Of a DNA stretch of 64,000 nt, positions 16,842 through 25,998 are shown in pieces. The notes below the pieces were generated by a model. It did no database searches, was not told the DNA's origin, and was given only the letters and a program-made list of their open reading frames with translations. The translations under genes were made by a program, and so were the position numbers. Every line of letters begins with the position of its first letter. Position 1 is the first letter of the stretch. This DNA comes from CAIKMD01 sp036501365 (lineage in GTDB: Bacteria > Pseudomonadota > Alphaproteobacteria > ATCC43930 > CGMCC-115725): contig DASYAL010000028.1 of the NCBI GenBank assembly GCA_036501365.1, forward strand, positions 46,189-110,188, given 5' to 3'.

Positions 16842-18596
16842 TTACCTCCCGCGCAGCGCCGCGGTGCGCTCGCGGTCGAGCGCCATGGTGTCGGGATCGA
16901 TCGCAACGCCGTAATCGCGTTCCGCGGTCTCGAGCGAGACATAGCCGTTGAGCACGTCTTCCAGGACCTCCTCGGCGGGGCGCTTCTTCGGATCGCCGTA
17001 GCCGCCGCCGCCCGGCATCTCGACCATGAAGGTCTCGCCCGGCTCCATGCGGATCGTCTCCAAGGGCTTCAGCGGCCGCTCGTGATTGGTGCCGCGGTTG
17101 AGCGTCGCGCGCACGACCGGCGGATTCTTGCCGTCGAAGATCCCCCAGCCGCCGAATTTAAACTGATGGCCGAGACGGATGGTCGTCGTCGCTTGGCCCA
17201 AGAGCTCGTATTCCTTGCGATTGCCCATGCCGCCGCGACGGGTTCCGGCGCCGGCCGAATCGGTGATCCATTCATAGCGCTTCACGCGGATCGGGAATTC
17301 GGTCTCGATCACCTCGATCGGCGTGTTGGGCGTGACATTGAGGAAGCCGACCGTACCGGAAGAGCCATCGTGATCGGACCTGCCGCCTTGGGCGCTGGTG
17401 AAGAGCTCGTATTGCACCGCCTTGCGGCCGGTGCGGTTTTGATCGTAGCCGACCGCGATCGCGCCGAGGCCGAGACCGGGCGAGGCGACGGCGCGGCTCG
17501 GATTGAATTGCGACAACGCGCGGTTGCACGTGCTGTAAAGCACATTCGCGAGGCCAAAATAGGAATTGATCGGCGCTGGCCATTTCGGATTTGTGATCTT
17601 GCCTTCGGGATTGACGAAATGGACGACACGGCGCATGCCGTCGTTGAACGGGATGGTCGGGTCGAGCATGGTGATAAGCGCCATCACCGCCGCGACGTGG
17701 CTCACCTGCGGCCGGAGGTTGGTCGGACCTTTCACCTGATCGTTGGTCTGCGAGTAATCGAAGGTGATGTCGCGGCCTTTCTTCACGACCTTTACATGGA
17801 TGCGCAACGGCTTGTCGAGATCGACGCCGTCGTGATCGACCGTCGCCTCGGCTTCGGCTTCGCCGTCGGGCCAGGCTTCGATGCCATCGCGCACGCGTTT
17901 CTCCGACATGGCGAGGATCGCGGGCATGGCCGCCTTGATGGTCTCGGTGCCGTATTCCTGGCAGAGCGACCGCACCTGATCGGCGCCGACCAAGGTGCAG
18001 CCTACTTGCGCGCGCAGATCGCCCTCGATGATCTCGGGGATGCGGCAATTGTGGCGAATGATCGCCAGCACTTCGGGGATAACGCCGTCCTTGGTCCAGA
18101 ATTTGACGCCCGGCAGGATCAGCCCTTCATGGAATATCTCGCGCGCGCCCGCGCCCGAGGAGCCCGGCACGAGGCCGCCGACATCGGGCTTGTGCGCATG
18201 CGAGCCACTGAAGCCGATGACCTCGCCATCGACGAAGATTGGCGTGATGATGACGATATCCGGGACATGCAAAGTGCCGCCGAGATAGGGGTCGTTCGAG
18301 ATGAAGCAATCGCCGTCCCGCATCGCCGAGATCGGATACCGATCGATCACGCTGCGCAGAGTGTAAAGATAGGAAAAGAGATGGAGCGGCCCGCCCGAGC
18401 CTTCGATGCAATTGCCCTCGGTGTCGAGCAACGTGCAGGAGCCGTCATGCGATTCGCGCAGGATGGTCGAATAGCCGCTATGGAACAACAGATGCTCCAT
18501 GGTCGCGACCAGCTCTTGCAGCCGCGCGATAATGATCTCGAGCGTGATCGGATCGAGCTTCACCGGGGCTTTTCCAGAGGACGTGGGCGTGTTCAT
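16842..18596 (-). CDS. hyuB: Hydantoinase/oxoprolinase B subunit family
   Basis: A 584-residue HyuB-type subunit. Typical stretches are ITLEIIIARLQELVATMEHL at the N-terminus, FISNDPYLGGTLHVPDI (about 118-134), HAHKPDVGG, SGAGTRRGGMG (about 485) and the glycine-rich end MPGGGGYGDP. With HyuA it forms an ATP-dependent amidohydrolase or carboxylase; known members act on N-methylhydantoin, 5-oxoproline, acetone or acetophenone. The ATG at 18596 overlaps the HyuA stop by four bases (ATGA). Which reaction applies cannot be read from sequence, but an operon with ring oxygenases favours a cyclic or aromatic substrate. Confidence 0.92.
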   Translation of the reverse strand: MNTPTSSGKAPVKLDPITLEIIIARLQELVATMEHLLFHSGYSTILRESHDGSCTLLDTEGNCIEGSGGPLHLFSYLYTLRSVIDRYPISAMRDGDCFISNDPYLGGTLHVPDIVIITPIFVDGEVIGFSGSHAHKPDVGGLVPGSSGAGAREIFHEGLILPGVKFWTKDGVIPEVLAIIRHNCRIPEIIEGDLRAQVGCTLVGADQVRSLCQEYGTETIKAAMPAILAMSEKRVRDGIEAWPDGEAEAEATVDHDGVDLDKPLRIHVKVVKKGRDITFDYSQTNDQVKGPTNLRPQVSHVAAVMALITMLDPTIPFNDGMRRVVHFVNPEGKITNPKWPAPINSYFGLANVLYSTCNRALSQFNPSRAVASPGLGLGAIAVGYDQNRTGRKAVQYELFTSAQGGRSDHDGSSGTVGFLNVTPNTPIEVIETEFPIRVKRYEWITDSAGAGTRRGGMGNRKEYELLGQATTTIRLGHQFKFGGWGIFDGKNPPVVRATLNRGTNHERPLKPLETIRMEPGETFMVEMPGGGGYGDPKKRPAEEVLEDVLNGYVSLETAERDYGVAIDPDTMALDRERTAALRGR

Positions 18597-20662
18597 GGGC
18601 GGATCTCGATGATGATGTTGCCATGGGTCTCGATCGCGGCCTTCTGGCCGGGCAGGATGACGGTCGTCGAATCGAGTTGCTCGACGATCGCGGGGCCGGA
18701 GATCGACGCGCCGGCGCCGAGTCTGACACGGTCGTAGATCGGCGTCTCGACATAGCCGTCTTTCTCGTCGAAGAGGACCTTGCGGTGCGCAACGGGCGCC
18801 GGTGTCTTCTCGCCTTTTGGTAGCGCCGGCAGGCCGAGTTTTGCCACCTCGGCGACCGACATGACGCGTACATTGACGATATCGGGAATCTCGCCGGTCG
18901 CGGCCGTGCCGTAGACTTCTTTGTGGAGCTGGTCGAAAGCGGTCCGCACCCTTGCCTTGTCGGCTTCGATGAAAGCCTCGTTCGAGCAATCGATGGTCAG
19001 CTCGTAGCCCTGGAAGGGATAGCGCATGTCGAGTTGCCGCTGCAGCCGCACCGCTTTGGGATCGAAGCCTTCCTGCGCGGCCTCGCGCCGCGCGCGCTCT
19101 TCAAGATGCGTGAAGATGGTGTTGAGCTCATCGACCGGAACCTTGGCGAGTGAGCCCATGCGCGTTTGCAGATAGTAGTGCTTCACGTCGGTCTGCAAGA
19201 GACCCATGGCGCAGGAGATGCCGGGATAGGGCGGCACGATCACGCGCGGGATGCCGATATCCTTGGCGACGCGCGTTCCCAGCACCGGGCCGCCGCCGCC
19301 GAAGGCCAGTAGCGCGAACATCCGTGGATCGAGGCCGCGCTCGACGAAAGACAGCCGCAGCCCGACCTCGATATTGGTGCAGACGACGCGGATGATGCCG
19401 AGTGCTGCCTGCTGCAGGGTGAGGCCGAGCGGCTTGGCGATCTTCTCGGTGATCGCTTCGGCGGCGAGCTCGGGCACGATCTTGAAGCGGCCGCCAACGA
19501 AATTGTTGGGGTTGAGATAGCCGAGCACGATGTTGGCGTCGGTGACGGTCGGGTTCTTGCCGCCATGGCCGTAGCAGGCGGGGCCGGGATCGGCGCCGGC
19601 CGATTGCGGTCCGCCTTTCAAGAGTCCGTCCGGTCCGATATGTGCGATCGTGCCGCCGCCGGCGCCGAGCGCGCGGATCTGGATCATCGGCGTGCCGATG
19701 TCCTGATCATGGATGCGGCCGTGCCGCGTTTCCTGATAGGCGTTCTTGTAGAGCACGCTGATATCGGTGCTGGTGCCGCCGACATCGAAGGTGACGATGT
19801 TGGGCTCGCCGATCAGCTTGCCGAGGCCGGCGCCGAAAACGACGCCGGCTGCCGGGCCGGAGAGCAGCGTCTGGTTCGGATATTCGGTGGCGATGTCGAT
19901 CTGCATCAACCCGCCGTTCGATTGCATGATGAAAAGCTTTTTGGTGGCGAGGCCGCTCTCGCGCAGCCGGCCCGTGATGCTGCGCAGATAATTCGCGACT
20001 ACGGGCCCGACATAAGCATCGAGCACCGTGGTCGAGAGTCGCAGATATTCGCGGATCAGCGGCAGCACCACGCTCGAGAGCGAGACGCGCGCCGTCGGAT
20101 GTTCTTCGCGGATGATCTGCGCGGTGCGCTCCTCGTGCTTCGGATTGATGAAAGAGAAGAGATAACAGACCGCGATCGATTGCACGCCCTGTTCGCGCAG
20201 TTTGCGCGCCGCGACGCGGACCGCGTTTTCGTCGAGCGGCTCGAGCTCCTCGCCGTCGAAGCCGAGCCGGCCGCCGACCTCATGCGTCATCTTCTGCGGC
20301 ACCAGGCCGGTCGGCTTCTGCCAATGCGTGTCGATGAGATCCGGGCCCATCGGGCGATTGCCGCCGCGCATGTCATAGATCGCGCGGAAGCCCTTGGTGA
20401 TGAGCAGGCCGGATTTGGCACCCTTGCCTTCGATCGTCGCATTGGTCGCGACTGTGGTGCCGTGTGCGAAGAAATCGATGTCCGGCGCTTTGATCTCGGG
20501 ATGGGTTTCCATCAGGTTCTGCAGCCCCGCCGCGACCGCGCGCGACGGATCGACCGGGATCGATGGCACTTTGGTGACGAGGATCTTCCCAGTCTCGATC
20601 TCCATGCCGACCACGTCGGTGAAAGTGCCTCCGATATCGATGCCGACGCGCCAACCAGCCAT
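18593..20662 (-). CDS. hyuA: Hydantoinase/oxoprolinase A subunit family
   Basis: A 689-residue HyuA-type subunit with an actin-like ATPase fold. The phosphate-binding loop GIDIGGTFTDV is at residues 7-17; further family marks are HGTTVATNA (about 68-76), TFDVGGTSTDISV near 300 and GPACYGHGG near 360. It couples ATP hydrolysis to hydrolysis or carboxylation by HyuB. It begins 28 bases after the LigB-type dioxygenase gene. Length and motif order are normal and I see no damage. Confidence 0.93.
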   Translation of the reverse strand: MAGWRVGIDIGGTFTDVVGMEIETGKILVTKVPSIPVDPSRAVAAGLQNLMETHPEIKAPDIDFFAHGTTVATNATIEGKGAKSGLLITKGFRAIYDMRGGNRPMGPDLIDTHWQKPTGLVPQKMTHEVGGRLGFDGEELEPLDENAVRVAARKLREQGVQSIAVCYLFSFINPKHEERTAQIIREEHPTARVSLSSVVLPLIREYLRLSTTVLDAYVGPVVANYLRSITGRLRESGLATKKLFIMQSNGGLMQIDIATEYPNQTLLSGPAAGVVFGAGLGKLIGEPNIVTFDVGGTSTDISVLYKNAYQETRHGRIHDQDIGTPMIQIRALGAGGGTIAHIGPDGLLKGGPQSAGADPGPACYGHGGKNPTVTDANIVLGYLNPNNFVGGRFKIVPELAAEAITEKIAKPLGLTLQQAALGIIRVVCTNIEVGLRLSFVERGLDPRMFALLAFGGGGPVLGTRVAKDIGIPRVIVPPYPGISCAMGLLQTDVKHYYLQTRMGSLAKVPVDELNTIFTHLEERARREAAQEGFDPKAVRLQRQLDMRYPFQGYELTIDCSNEAFIEADKARVRTAFDQLHKEVYGTAATGEIPDIVNVRVMSVAEVAKLGLPALPKGEKTPAPVAHRKVLFDEKDGYVETPIYDRVRLGAGASISGPAIVEQLDSTTVILPGQKAAIETHGNIIIEIRP

Positions 20663-20690
20663 ATCGTCCCCGATCCCTAATCCTGTCGCT

Positions 20691-21704
20691 CTACGACCAT
20701 GTCGCGAAAGCCATAGCGTTGCCGGTACCGGCCTCCGAGCGATAGCACGGCACGTAATCGAGCAGCGTCATGCGAAAGCCGGTTTCGGCGAGCACGCCAC
20801 GCGCGACGATCCAGTTCTTGGTCTCCGACGTCCCCGAGCGGAACAGCGCGTCGTCCTCGCCGGTAATCGCGGCGATGTCATCGCGCGCAAAAGCGTCGAG
20901 CATGCGATGGTCGAAATCCTCGTCGATCACGAAATGGCTGAGGCCGCCCGAGCCGACCACGACCACGCGGGCATCGCTGTCCCAGCGCACGATCGCGCGG
21001 CCGATCGCACGGCCGAAATCGAAGCAGCGGCGCGGCGAAGGCTGGTTCGGCGGATAGAAGGTATTGACCAGCACCGGAATCAGCGGCACCGCGCGGTCGA
21101 GCAGCAGGCGGCGGTAGATGAAGCCATAGGCATGACCGAGATTCTTCGTCTCGGCCCCGTCTTTCGGCTGTGCCATGATCGCCGCGACGTCGAAGCCGTC
21201 GCTCATCGCCTGCGCGATCACGCTTTCGGCTAATGCTTTGGCGATCGGATAAGGCTGATCGACCGGCGGGTGATTGCCGGCAATCGACGGTCCGCGGCCT
21301 TCGCGGGTGTGACGCGCGATCTCCTCCGGTTTCGGGGCGAAATTGATGACCTGCTCGCCGCAATAGACGCCGAAGGTCGGCTGCAACGCTTCGGTGAACC
21401 ACTCATGCTGGTCGTCGCCGATGATGAGCAGGACATCTGGTTCCGCCGCCGCGAGGATCGCGCCGAGCGCATCAAGTTGCTTCTGGCAACGATCGAAATG
21501 CGCCTGGCGGGCGTCGATCGTGTTTCGCGCGGCGAAATCATCGGTCTTGCGCAACGCATGGAGCTGGTCGAAGGAATAGAAGCCGCCGCGGAACGCCAGC
21601 GCCGGATTGCGGCGGTCGGCGGCGGCGCGGCCGTCCCACTCACGCGGCGGCGTCGACAGCATCGAGCCGTGCGATGTCCCGATCCCCAGGACGAGTTTTG
21701 CCAA
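20691..21704 (-). CDS. Class III (LigB-type) extradiol ring-cleavage dioxygenase
   Basis: A 337-residue protein of the LigB superfamily. His12 in GIGTSHGSM is the conserved iron ligand near the N-terminus. Other marks are LLIIGDDQHEWF (about 97-108), a mid-protein IPVLVNTFYPPN and VVVVGSGGLSHFVIDEDFDH with a conserved His near 240. The start is TTG at 21704, with GGGGAGA upstream; no ATG fits. It heads the operon with HyuA, HyuB, the Rieske oxygenase and a TRAP receptor. Ring cleavage of a catechol-like or gallate-like intermediate is the likely job. Confidence 0.88.
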   Translation of the reverse strand: MAKLVLGIGTSHGSMLSTPPREWDGRAAADRRNPALAFRGGFYSFDQLHALRKTDDFAARNTIDARQAHFDRCQKQLDALGAILAAAEPDVLLIIGDDQHEWFTEALQPTFGVYCGEQVINFAPKPEEIARHTREGRGPSIAGNHPPVDQPYPIAKALAESVIAQAMSDGFDVAAIMAQPKDGAETKNLGHAYGFIYRRLLLDRAVPLIPVLVNTFYPPNQPSPRRCFDFGRAIGRAIVRWDSDARVVVVGSGGLSHFVIDEDFDHRMLDAFARDDIAAITGEDDALFRSGTSETKNWIVARGVLAETGFRMTLLDYVPCYRSEAGTGNAMAFATWS

Positions 21705-21717
21705 GGCGTGTCTCCCC

Positions 21718-21739
21718 GCGGCCGCCCGTGAGCGGCCGC
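21718..21739. repeat. Perfect GC hairpin upstream of the LigB operon
   Basis: GCGGCCGC at 21718-21725 is repeated at 21732-21739 around CCGTGA. Each arm is itself a palindrome, so a full eight-base stem forms on either strand. It is in the 78-base gap after the MetE-like gene and just before the LigB ribosome-binding site. It may end the upstream transcript or cap the operon leader. No U-tract. Confidence 0.5.
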
Positions 21740-21782
21740 TAGCTCGGCCTCTAACGGATTTGCGGTAGTTTTTCCATAGGGC

Positions 21783-22805
21783 TCAGGCGAGCGCCGCGAC
21801 CTGACGATGGAGCGCGAAAACCTCGGGAATGGTCTCCGGGATGAAATAACGCCCCATGCCGCATTCGGTGGCGATGCCGAAAGCCTGCGCGAATTTTCGT
21901 GCCGCCGCTACCTTATGCCGGGCGCCTTCGATTCCGTCGTGGCGATGGACGAGGCCGAGAATCAATTCGGTCTCCGGGCGCAAGCGCAGATCGGCGAGCG
22001 GCGCGAAATAGGCTTCGTCCTCGCGTTCTTTCGGTACCGGCATATGCAGCCAGTCAATGCCGTGCCGCGTCCGCGCCGCGATCGAATTGTGGAACGCGAC
22101 CATCGCGCCCATGTCGCGCGGATTGACGTAATGCTTGTCCTCGCCGGCGTCGCCGTAGCAGAGATGCAAGCCGCCTTCGACGTTGCCGGGCAAGCAATCG
22201 AGCGCGCGCGCCGCCGCGTCGGCAAGCTCGCCCAGCGCAAAATCGGTCATGGTGCCGCGCGGGTTGTCGAGCGCCTGCGTGATCTCGATCGCAATATCCC
22301 ATTGCACGGCGAGATCGCGCGGGGGGATCGTCCGGGCGATGGCGTTGAGCTCGGCGAAAAGCTGACGCTCGTAGACCGGCCACACCGCGCGGACAACGTC
22401 AGGATCGACCGCATGCCCCATCACGCCGAAAGCAGTCGGCACGCTGATCTGGAAGCGCGTGCCCGGCGCGAGCGTTCCCGCTTCGCGCGCTTGCGCGAAA
22501 AGCGCGTAGGATTCGAGCGCGGCGGCGCGATAGCCCAGCGGACCGAAATCGATCGCGGCCACGTCCTGCCCGGGTGCCGGGCGATAGCGCTGATTGGTCA
22601 TGTGGAGATAGCGCGCGATGCCGCCCGGGATCATGCCGGCGGCGCGGCCGATGATCGGCGCTTGCGGCCGCAGCCAGCCGCGCTTCTTCTCGCCGTCGGG
22701 CAGCCGCTTGGCGAGCGCGCCGAAGCTGGCGCCGGCAAGCTCGAACACCTCGCGCGCCTCGAGCGGCACGCCGCCGACAAGATGGATCGAACGATGTCCC
22801 GTCAT
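21783..22805 (-). CDS. MetE C-terminal-domain-like protein
   Basis: A 340-residue TIM-barrel protein resembling the catalytic half of cobalamin-independent methionine synthase. The zinc set is present: His214 and Cys216 in GLHLCYGD and a late Cys315 in ATECGMGR. The N-terminus MTGHRSIHLVGGVPLEAREV is typical of a poorly described subgroup seen in many soil bacteria. MetE proper is about twice as long, so this is unlikely to make methionine from methyl-folate; a methyl or alkyl transfer to a thiol is possible. I took the ATG at 22805, after GGGAG. It lies between the response regulator and the LigB operon on the same strand. Confidence 0.75.
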   Translation of the reverse strand: MTGHRSIHLVGGVPLEAREVFELAGASFGALAKRLPDGEKKRGWLRPQAPIIGRAAGMIPGGIARYLHMTNQRYRPAPGQDVAAIDFGPLGYRAAALESYALFAQAREAGTLAPGTRFQISVPTAFGVMGHAVDPDVVRAVWPVYERQLFAELNAIARTIPPRDLAVQWDIAIEITQALDNPRGTMTDFALGELADAAARALDCLPGNVEGGLHLCYGDAGEDKHYVNPRDMGAMVAFHNSIAARTRHGIDWLHMPVPKEREDEAYFAPLADLRLRPETELILGLVHRHDGIEGARHKVAAARKFAQAFGIATECGMGRYFIPETIPEVFALHRQVAALA

Positions 22806-22821
22806 CGGCTCCCGCTCCCGC

Positions 22822-22844
22822 TGCGCGACGAGGATAATCGCGCA
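22822..22844. promoter_or_regulatory. Palindromic operator candidate before the MetE-like gene
   Basis: TGCGCGA (22822-22828) and TCGCGCA (22838-22844) form a perfect seven-base inverted repeat with a nine-base spacer, 17 bases upstream of the start codon. Size and symmetry suit a dimeric repressor. No regulator is adjacent. Confidence 0.35.
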
Positions 22845-22863
22845 CGGCAAGCGAGACAACGAA

Positions 22864-22905
22864 CCGCCCGCGTATCAGCGCGGACGCATGACACAGATCG
22901 GGCGG
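22864..22905 (-). terminator. GC hairpin after the response regulator
   Basis: Directly after the regulator stop, CCGCCCG (22864-22870) can pair with CGGGCGG (22899-22905), and a tighter hairpin CCGCG-6-CGCGG occurs at 22868-22883. There is no U-tract, so this is a weak terminator call. Confidence 0.3.
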
Positions 22906-22907
22906 AG

Positions 22908-23276
22908 TTAGGCGGCGAGAAGGCCGTTGACCGCTTTCATGAAATCGTCGGGGTCGAGCGGCTTGGCCAGGGTCAGCGTGGCGCCGAGCTCGCGTGCGGC
23001 TTCGAGCGGATCGGCGGTACCAACCCGGGCGCCGCCCGAGATCGCGAGGATCTTCGCCTCGGGGCACAGTCGCTTGATTTCGCTGATAGTCGCGAGCCCG
23101 CCCTGCTCGGGCATGATGATGTCGGCAATCACCAGATCGGGATGATGGCTGCGATAGATATGCGCGCCGGCGCGACCGTTCTCGGCGCTGACGACCCGAT
23201 GACCTGCTTCCTCGAGCAGATAGATCAGGGTCGAGAGCACCGCGATGTTATCGTCGATCACCAGGACGGTTCGCAC
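22908..23276 (-). CDS. Single-domain response regulator (receiver only)
   Basis: A 122-residue CheY-like receiver. The acidic pair is at Asp8-Asp9 (VIDDN), the phospho-acceptor Asp52 is in LVIADIIMPEQGG, and the conserved Lys is in TLAKPLDPDD. There is no output domain, so it must act through protein contacts or pass phosphate on. The start is GTG at 23276 with GGAG upstream; a TTG three bases earlier is possible. It is downstream of the hybrid-free Cache/PAS kinase by about 195 bases, on the same strand, and is probably its partner. The gap between them is AT-rich and may hold its own promoter. Confidence 0.93.
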   Translation of the reverse strand: MRTVLVIDDNIAVLSTLIYLLEEAGHRVVSAENGRAGAHIYRSHHPDLVIADIIMPEQGGLATISEIKRLCPEAKILAISGGARVGTADPLEAARELGATLTLAKPLDPDDFMKAVNGLLAA

Positions 23277-23471
23277 CAACCGACTCCGCTGCCAAACAAT
23301 GAAAAAGACGGAAGGTCGATCCTTCCACCATAAAGGGTAGGGCCTGATTATTAAGAGATTACTTAAGTCAGCGAAAAACTTATCGCAAAATGGATAGTGG
23401 CGGCCGAAAACGGCAATTTTTCGGGTTGAGGCGACCGCCGGCGCGGCGAAAAGGCGGCTATCGCGGCACGA

Positions 23472-25997
23472 TCAGGCGGCGGATTCGACGGCGACGGATG
23501 TCTGGTGGCCGCTAATGGCCGGCAGGAGGGTAATGAATTCCGCGCCCTGACCGAGGCTGCTCCGCACCTCGATCTTGCCGCCATGCGCGGTGACGATGCC
23601 GTGGACCACCGAGAGGCCGAGCCCGGTTCCTTGCCCGGTGTCCTTGGTGGTGAAGAACGGATCGAACAGGCGGGGCAGGTGCTTCTGGTCGATGCCGCAG
23701 CCGGTATCCGCGACGCTCAACCGTACCTCGTCGTCTAAGGTTTCGACCCGAATCGTGATTGTGCCGCTCGTTTCGCCGATCGCCTGCGCTGCATTGGTCA
23801 CCAGGTTGATGATCACCTGACGGAGTTGCCCGGCATCGCCCAGCACCTGGGCCGGCTCGTCGATGTGCTCGACGAGAGCGAGCATCGCCGGCAGCCCCGC
23901 GCGCATCATCTGCAATGCGTCGCGGGTGAGGGCGCCGAGGCAGACCGGCTTCTTGTCGACGCTCTCCTTGCGGCTGAAGGTCAGGATTTGCTTGACCAGG
24001 TCTCGCGCATGCTCGCTGGCACGATAGATGATCTCGAAATTCGTCCGCTCGCGCGAGTCCGGCGCCGCGTGCGTCATCGCCCGCTTGGAGAGCGCGAGAA
24101 TGGGAACGAGCGTATTGTTCATGTCATGGGCGACGCCGCCGGCAAGCGTGCCGAGCGCCTCGAGCTTCTGCCGGTGTAGAAGATGCGCGTGGAGCTCGCG
24201 CTCTCTTTCCTGCGACTGGCGCAGCTCGGTGATGTCCTGAACCGTACTGGCGACGCGAGCGACCTTGCCCGACGTGTCACGGATCGTCTCGTTTTCACGC
24301 AGCAGGTGGCGAAGCTCGCCGTCCGGCCGGATGATGCGATACTCTAAATTCGGCGCCGGCGCGCCTTTCCGCATTTGCTCGATGACCGCGGTTACGCGCT
24401 CGCGATCTTCGGGGTGGATCAGCGCGATGAACTCTTCCCAGGTCGGCACGCGGCCCCTGGCGATGCCATAGATCTCGTAAGCATGATCCGACCAGCTGAC
24501 GCTGCCGGTGGCGACGTCGTGCTCGATATCGCCGACGCCCGCGATGCATTGCGCGCGCGCGAGGCGCTTTTCGCTCTGGGCGAGTGCTTGCTGGGTCTTC
24601 TTCAATGCCGTGATGTCGATTTGGAGACCGGCGGTTCCGCCGTCGCTCATGCGGCGCTCGGAAATCAGCACCCATACGCCGCCGTTCCAAAGTTGACGCT
24701 CGACCGGCTTCGGCGGTGGGTTGCGATGCTCGTCCAAGCGTTCCGCTATGTATTTTTCCCAGTCCGTCTTGGTGTCGTAACGAGAAGCCTCGTGTGCGCC
24801 GGCGCGCAAGATCTCTTCGAAGCTCCGGCCGGGACGCAATTCCGGCGCGATAATCGTATGCAACTGCTGGTAAGCGGTGTTGCACATCACGAACCGGTCG
24901 TCGGTGTCGAAGATGACGAAACCCTCGGAAATGCTGTCGACCGCGTTGCGCAACAGCGCCTCGGCGCGTTGCACGCGCGCGTGGGCCTCGACCGAGGCTT
25001 CGGCCACGAGCTTGTGCCGCCGCTCGCTGGCGACGGCCCACCGTTCGGCGTCGGCGCGGCGGCGGAATTCGGTCACCAGCTTGAGGAGCAGCCATCCGGC
25101 CATCGCGGCGAGGCCTAATATCAGCGCCAGGGTGATGCCGGCCTTGCGCGCCCATTCGGCGAAGATCACCTTGATGGCGGGCGCGACCGAGACGACCAGC
25201 GGCAGGTTTCCCACCTGCCGATAGACGAAGAGACGTTCGATGCCGTCGAGCCTTCCGGTTTCCGTGAAGAAGCCCGAAGATGCGGTGCGGAAACGCCCGA
25301 AATCGGGGACGGCGCGACCGAGACTGGGATCGATATTGGGCTTGCGCGCCACGACGGCGCCGTCGCTCCGCAGCAAGGCCACGGTGCCGCCCGGCCCGAG
25401 GTCGACGCGATCGAACAACCGCTGAAAATAATCCAGCTTCACCGAGCCCATCACGATGCCGGCAAAGCTGCCGTCGGGATGCTCGAGCCGGCGGCTAAGG
25501 GCGATTGCCCATTTGCCGGTAACATGCAGCCGAAAAGGCTTGCTGATGAACAAGCCGATATCGGGACGAGCACGCTGGGCGATGAAGAAGTCGCGTTGCG
25601 CGAAATTCTGGCTTACTGCCGGCGTCGATCGCGAAACGATCTGCGGTCGGCCCGATTCGTCGACAATGAAGGTCGCGCCGAATTCGGGTGCCGCGGTCGA
25701 GCCGTCGAACAGGACGGCGTCGCGTAGTTGGGATGACATTTTCGACAGCTCGGGCAACTTCAGCCCGGCGATGACGGTTTGCAGCGACAGATCGTAAAGG
25801 GTGATATTGCGGTCAATATCATGCGCCAAGGTCGCGGAGAGATTGTCCGAGGATTGCAGCGCATTCGTCCAGGTCGCGCGCCAGGAATCGGCGAGCGTGT
25901 AGCCGGCGATCGCGACGAAGCCAAAGAGAATCGCGATCGCGCCGCCGCAAAGCAGACGCATCCGTGGCTGCCCATTGATGCCGAAGCGCTTGGTCAT
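23472..25997 (-). CDS. Cache/PAS sensor histidine kinase
   Basis: An 841-residue inner-membrane sensor. Transmembrane helices at about 15-35 and 287-309 bracket a periplasmic Cache-type domain, the usual small-ligand sensor. Two cytoplasmic PAS domains follow (about 345-455 and 480-590), then the dimerisation helix with His624 in GGVAHDMNN and an ATPase domain with N-box NLVTNAAQA, DTGCGI and GTGLGL. All catalytic motifs are intact. The H-box form GVAHDMNN is that of HWE-distant, PAS-linked kinases that phosphorylate stand-alone receivers. The signal is unknown. An inverted repeat covers its ribosome-binding site. Confidence 0.95.
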   Translation of the reverse strand: MTKRFGINGQPRMRLLCGGAIAILFGFVAIAGYTLADSWRATWTNALQSSDNLSATLAHDIDRNITLYDLSLQTVIAGLKLPELSKMSSQLRDAVLFDGSTAAPEFGATFIVDESGRPQIVSRSTPAVSQNFAQRDFFIAQRARPDIGLFISKPFRLHVTGKWAIALSRRLEHPDGSFAGIVMGSVKLDYFQRLFDRVDLGPGGTVALLRSDGAVVARKPNIDPSLGRAVPDFGRFRTASSGFFTETGRLDGIERLFVYRQVGNLPLVVSVAPAIKVIFAEWARKAGITLALILGLAAMAGWLLLKLVTEFRRRADAERWAVASERRHKLVAEASVEAHARVQRAEALLRNAVDSISEGFVIFDTDDRFVMCNTAYQQLHTIIAPELRPGRSFEEILRAGAHEASRYDTKTDWEKYIAERLDEHRNPPPKPVERQLWNGGVWVLISERRMSDGGTAGLQIDITALKKTQQALAQSEKRLARAQCIAGVGDIEHDVATGSVSWSDHAYEIYGIARGRVPTWEEFIALIHPEDRERVTAVIEQMRKGAPAPNLEYRIIRPDGELRHLLRENETIRDTSGKVARVASTVQDITELRQSQERERELHAHLLHRQKLEALGTLAGGVAHDMNNTLVPILALSKRAMTHAAPDSRERTNFEIIYRASEHARDLVKQILTFSRKESVDKKPVCLGALTRDALQMMRAGLPAMLALVEHIDEPAQVLGDAGQLRQVIINLVTNAAQAIGETSGTITIRVETLDDEVRLSVADTGCGIDQKHLPRLFDPFFTTKDTGQGTGLGLSVVHGIVTAHGGKIEVRSSLGQGAEFITLLPAISGHQTSVAVESAA

Positions 25998-25998
25998 A

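Noticed and set aside
17082..18737. Long antisense frame over hyuB
   Set aside because: High-GC third-position shadow. The minus-strand reading gives a clean HyuB.
21807..23333. Plus-strand frame of about 508 codons
   Set aside because: It runs antisense through both the MetE-like and response-regulator genes, which have family motifs; a real gene would not.
23404..23424. CCGAAAA-7-TTTTCGG inverted repeat after the kinase gene
   Set aside because: Could look like a terminator on the plus strand, but nothing is transcribed that way; on the minus strand no U-tract follows. Too weak to call.
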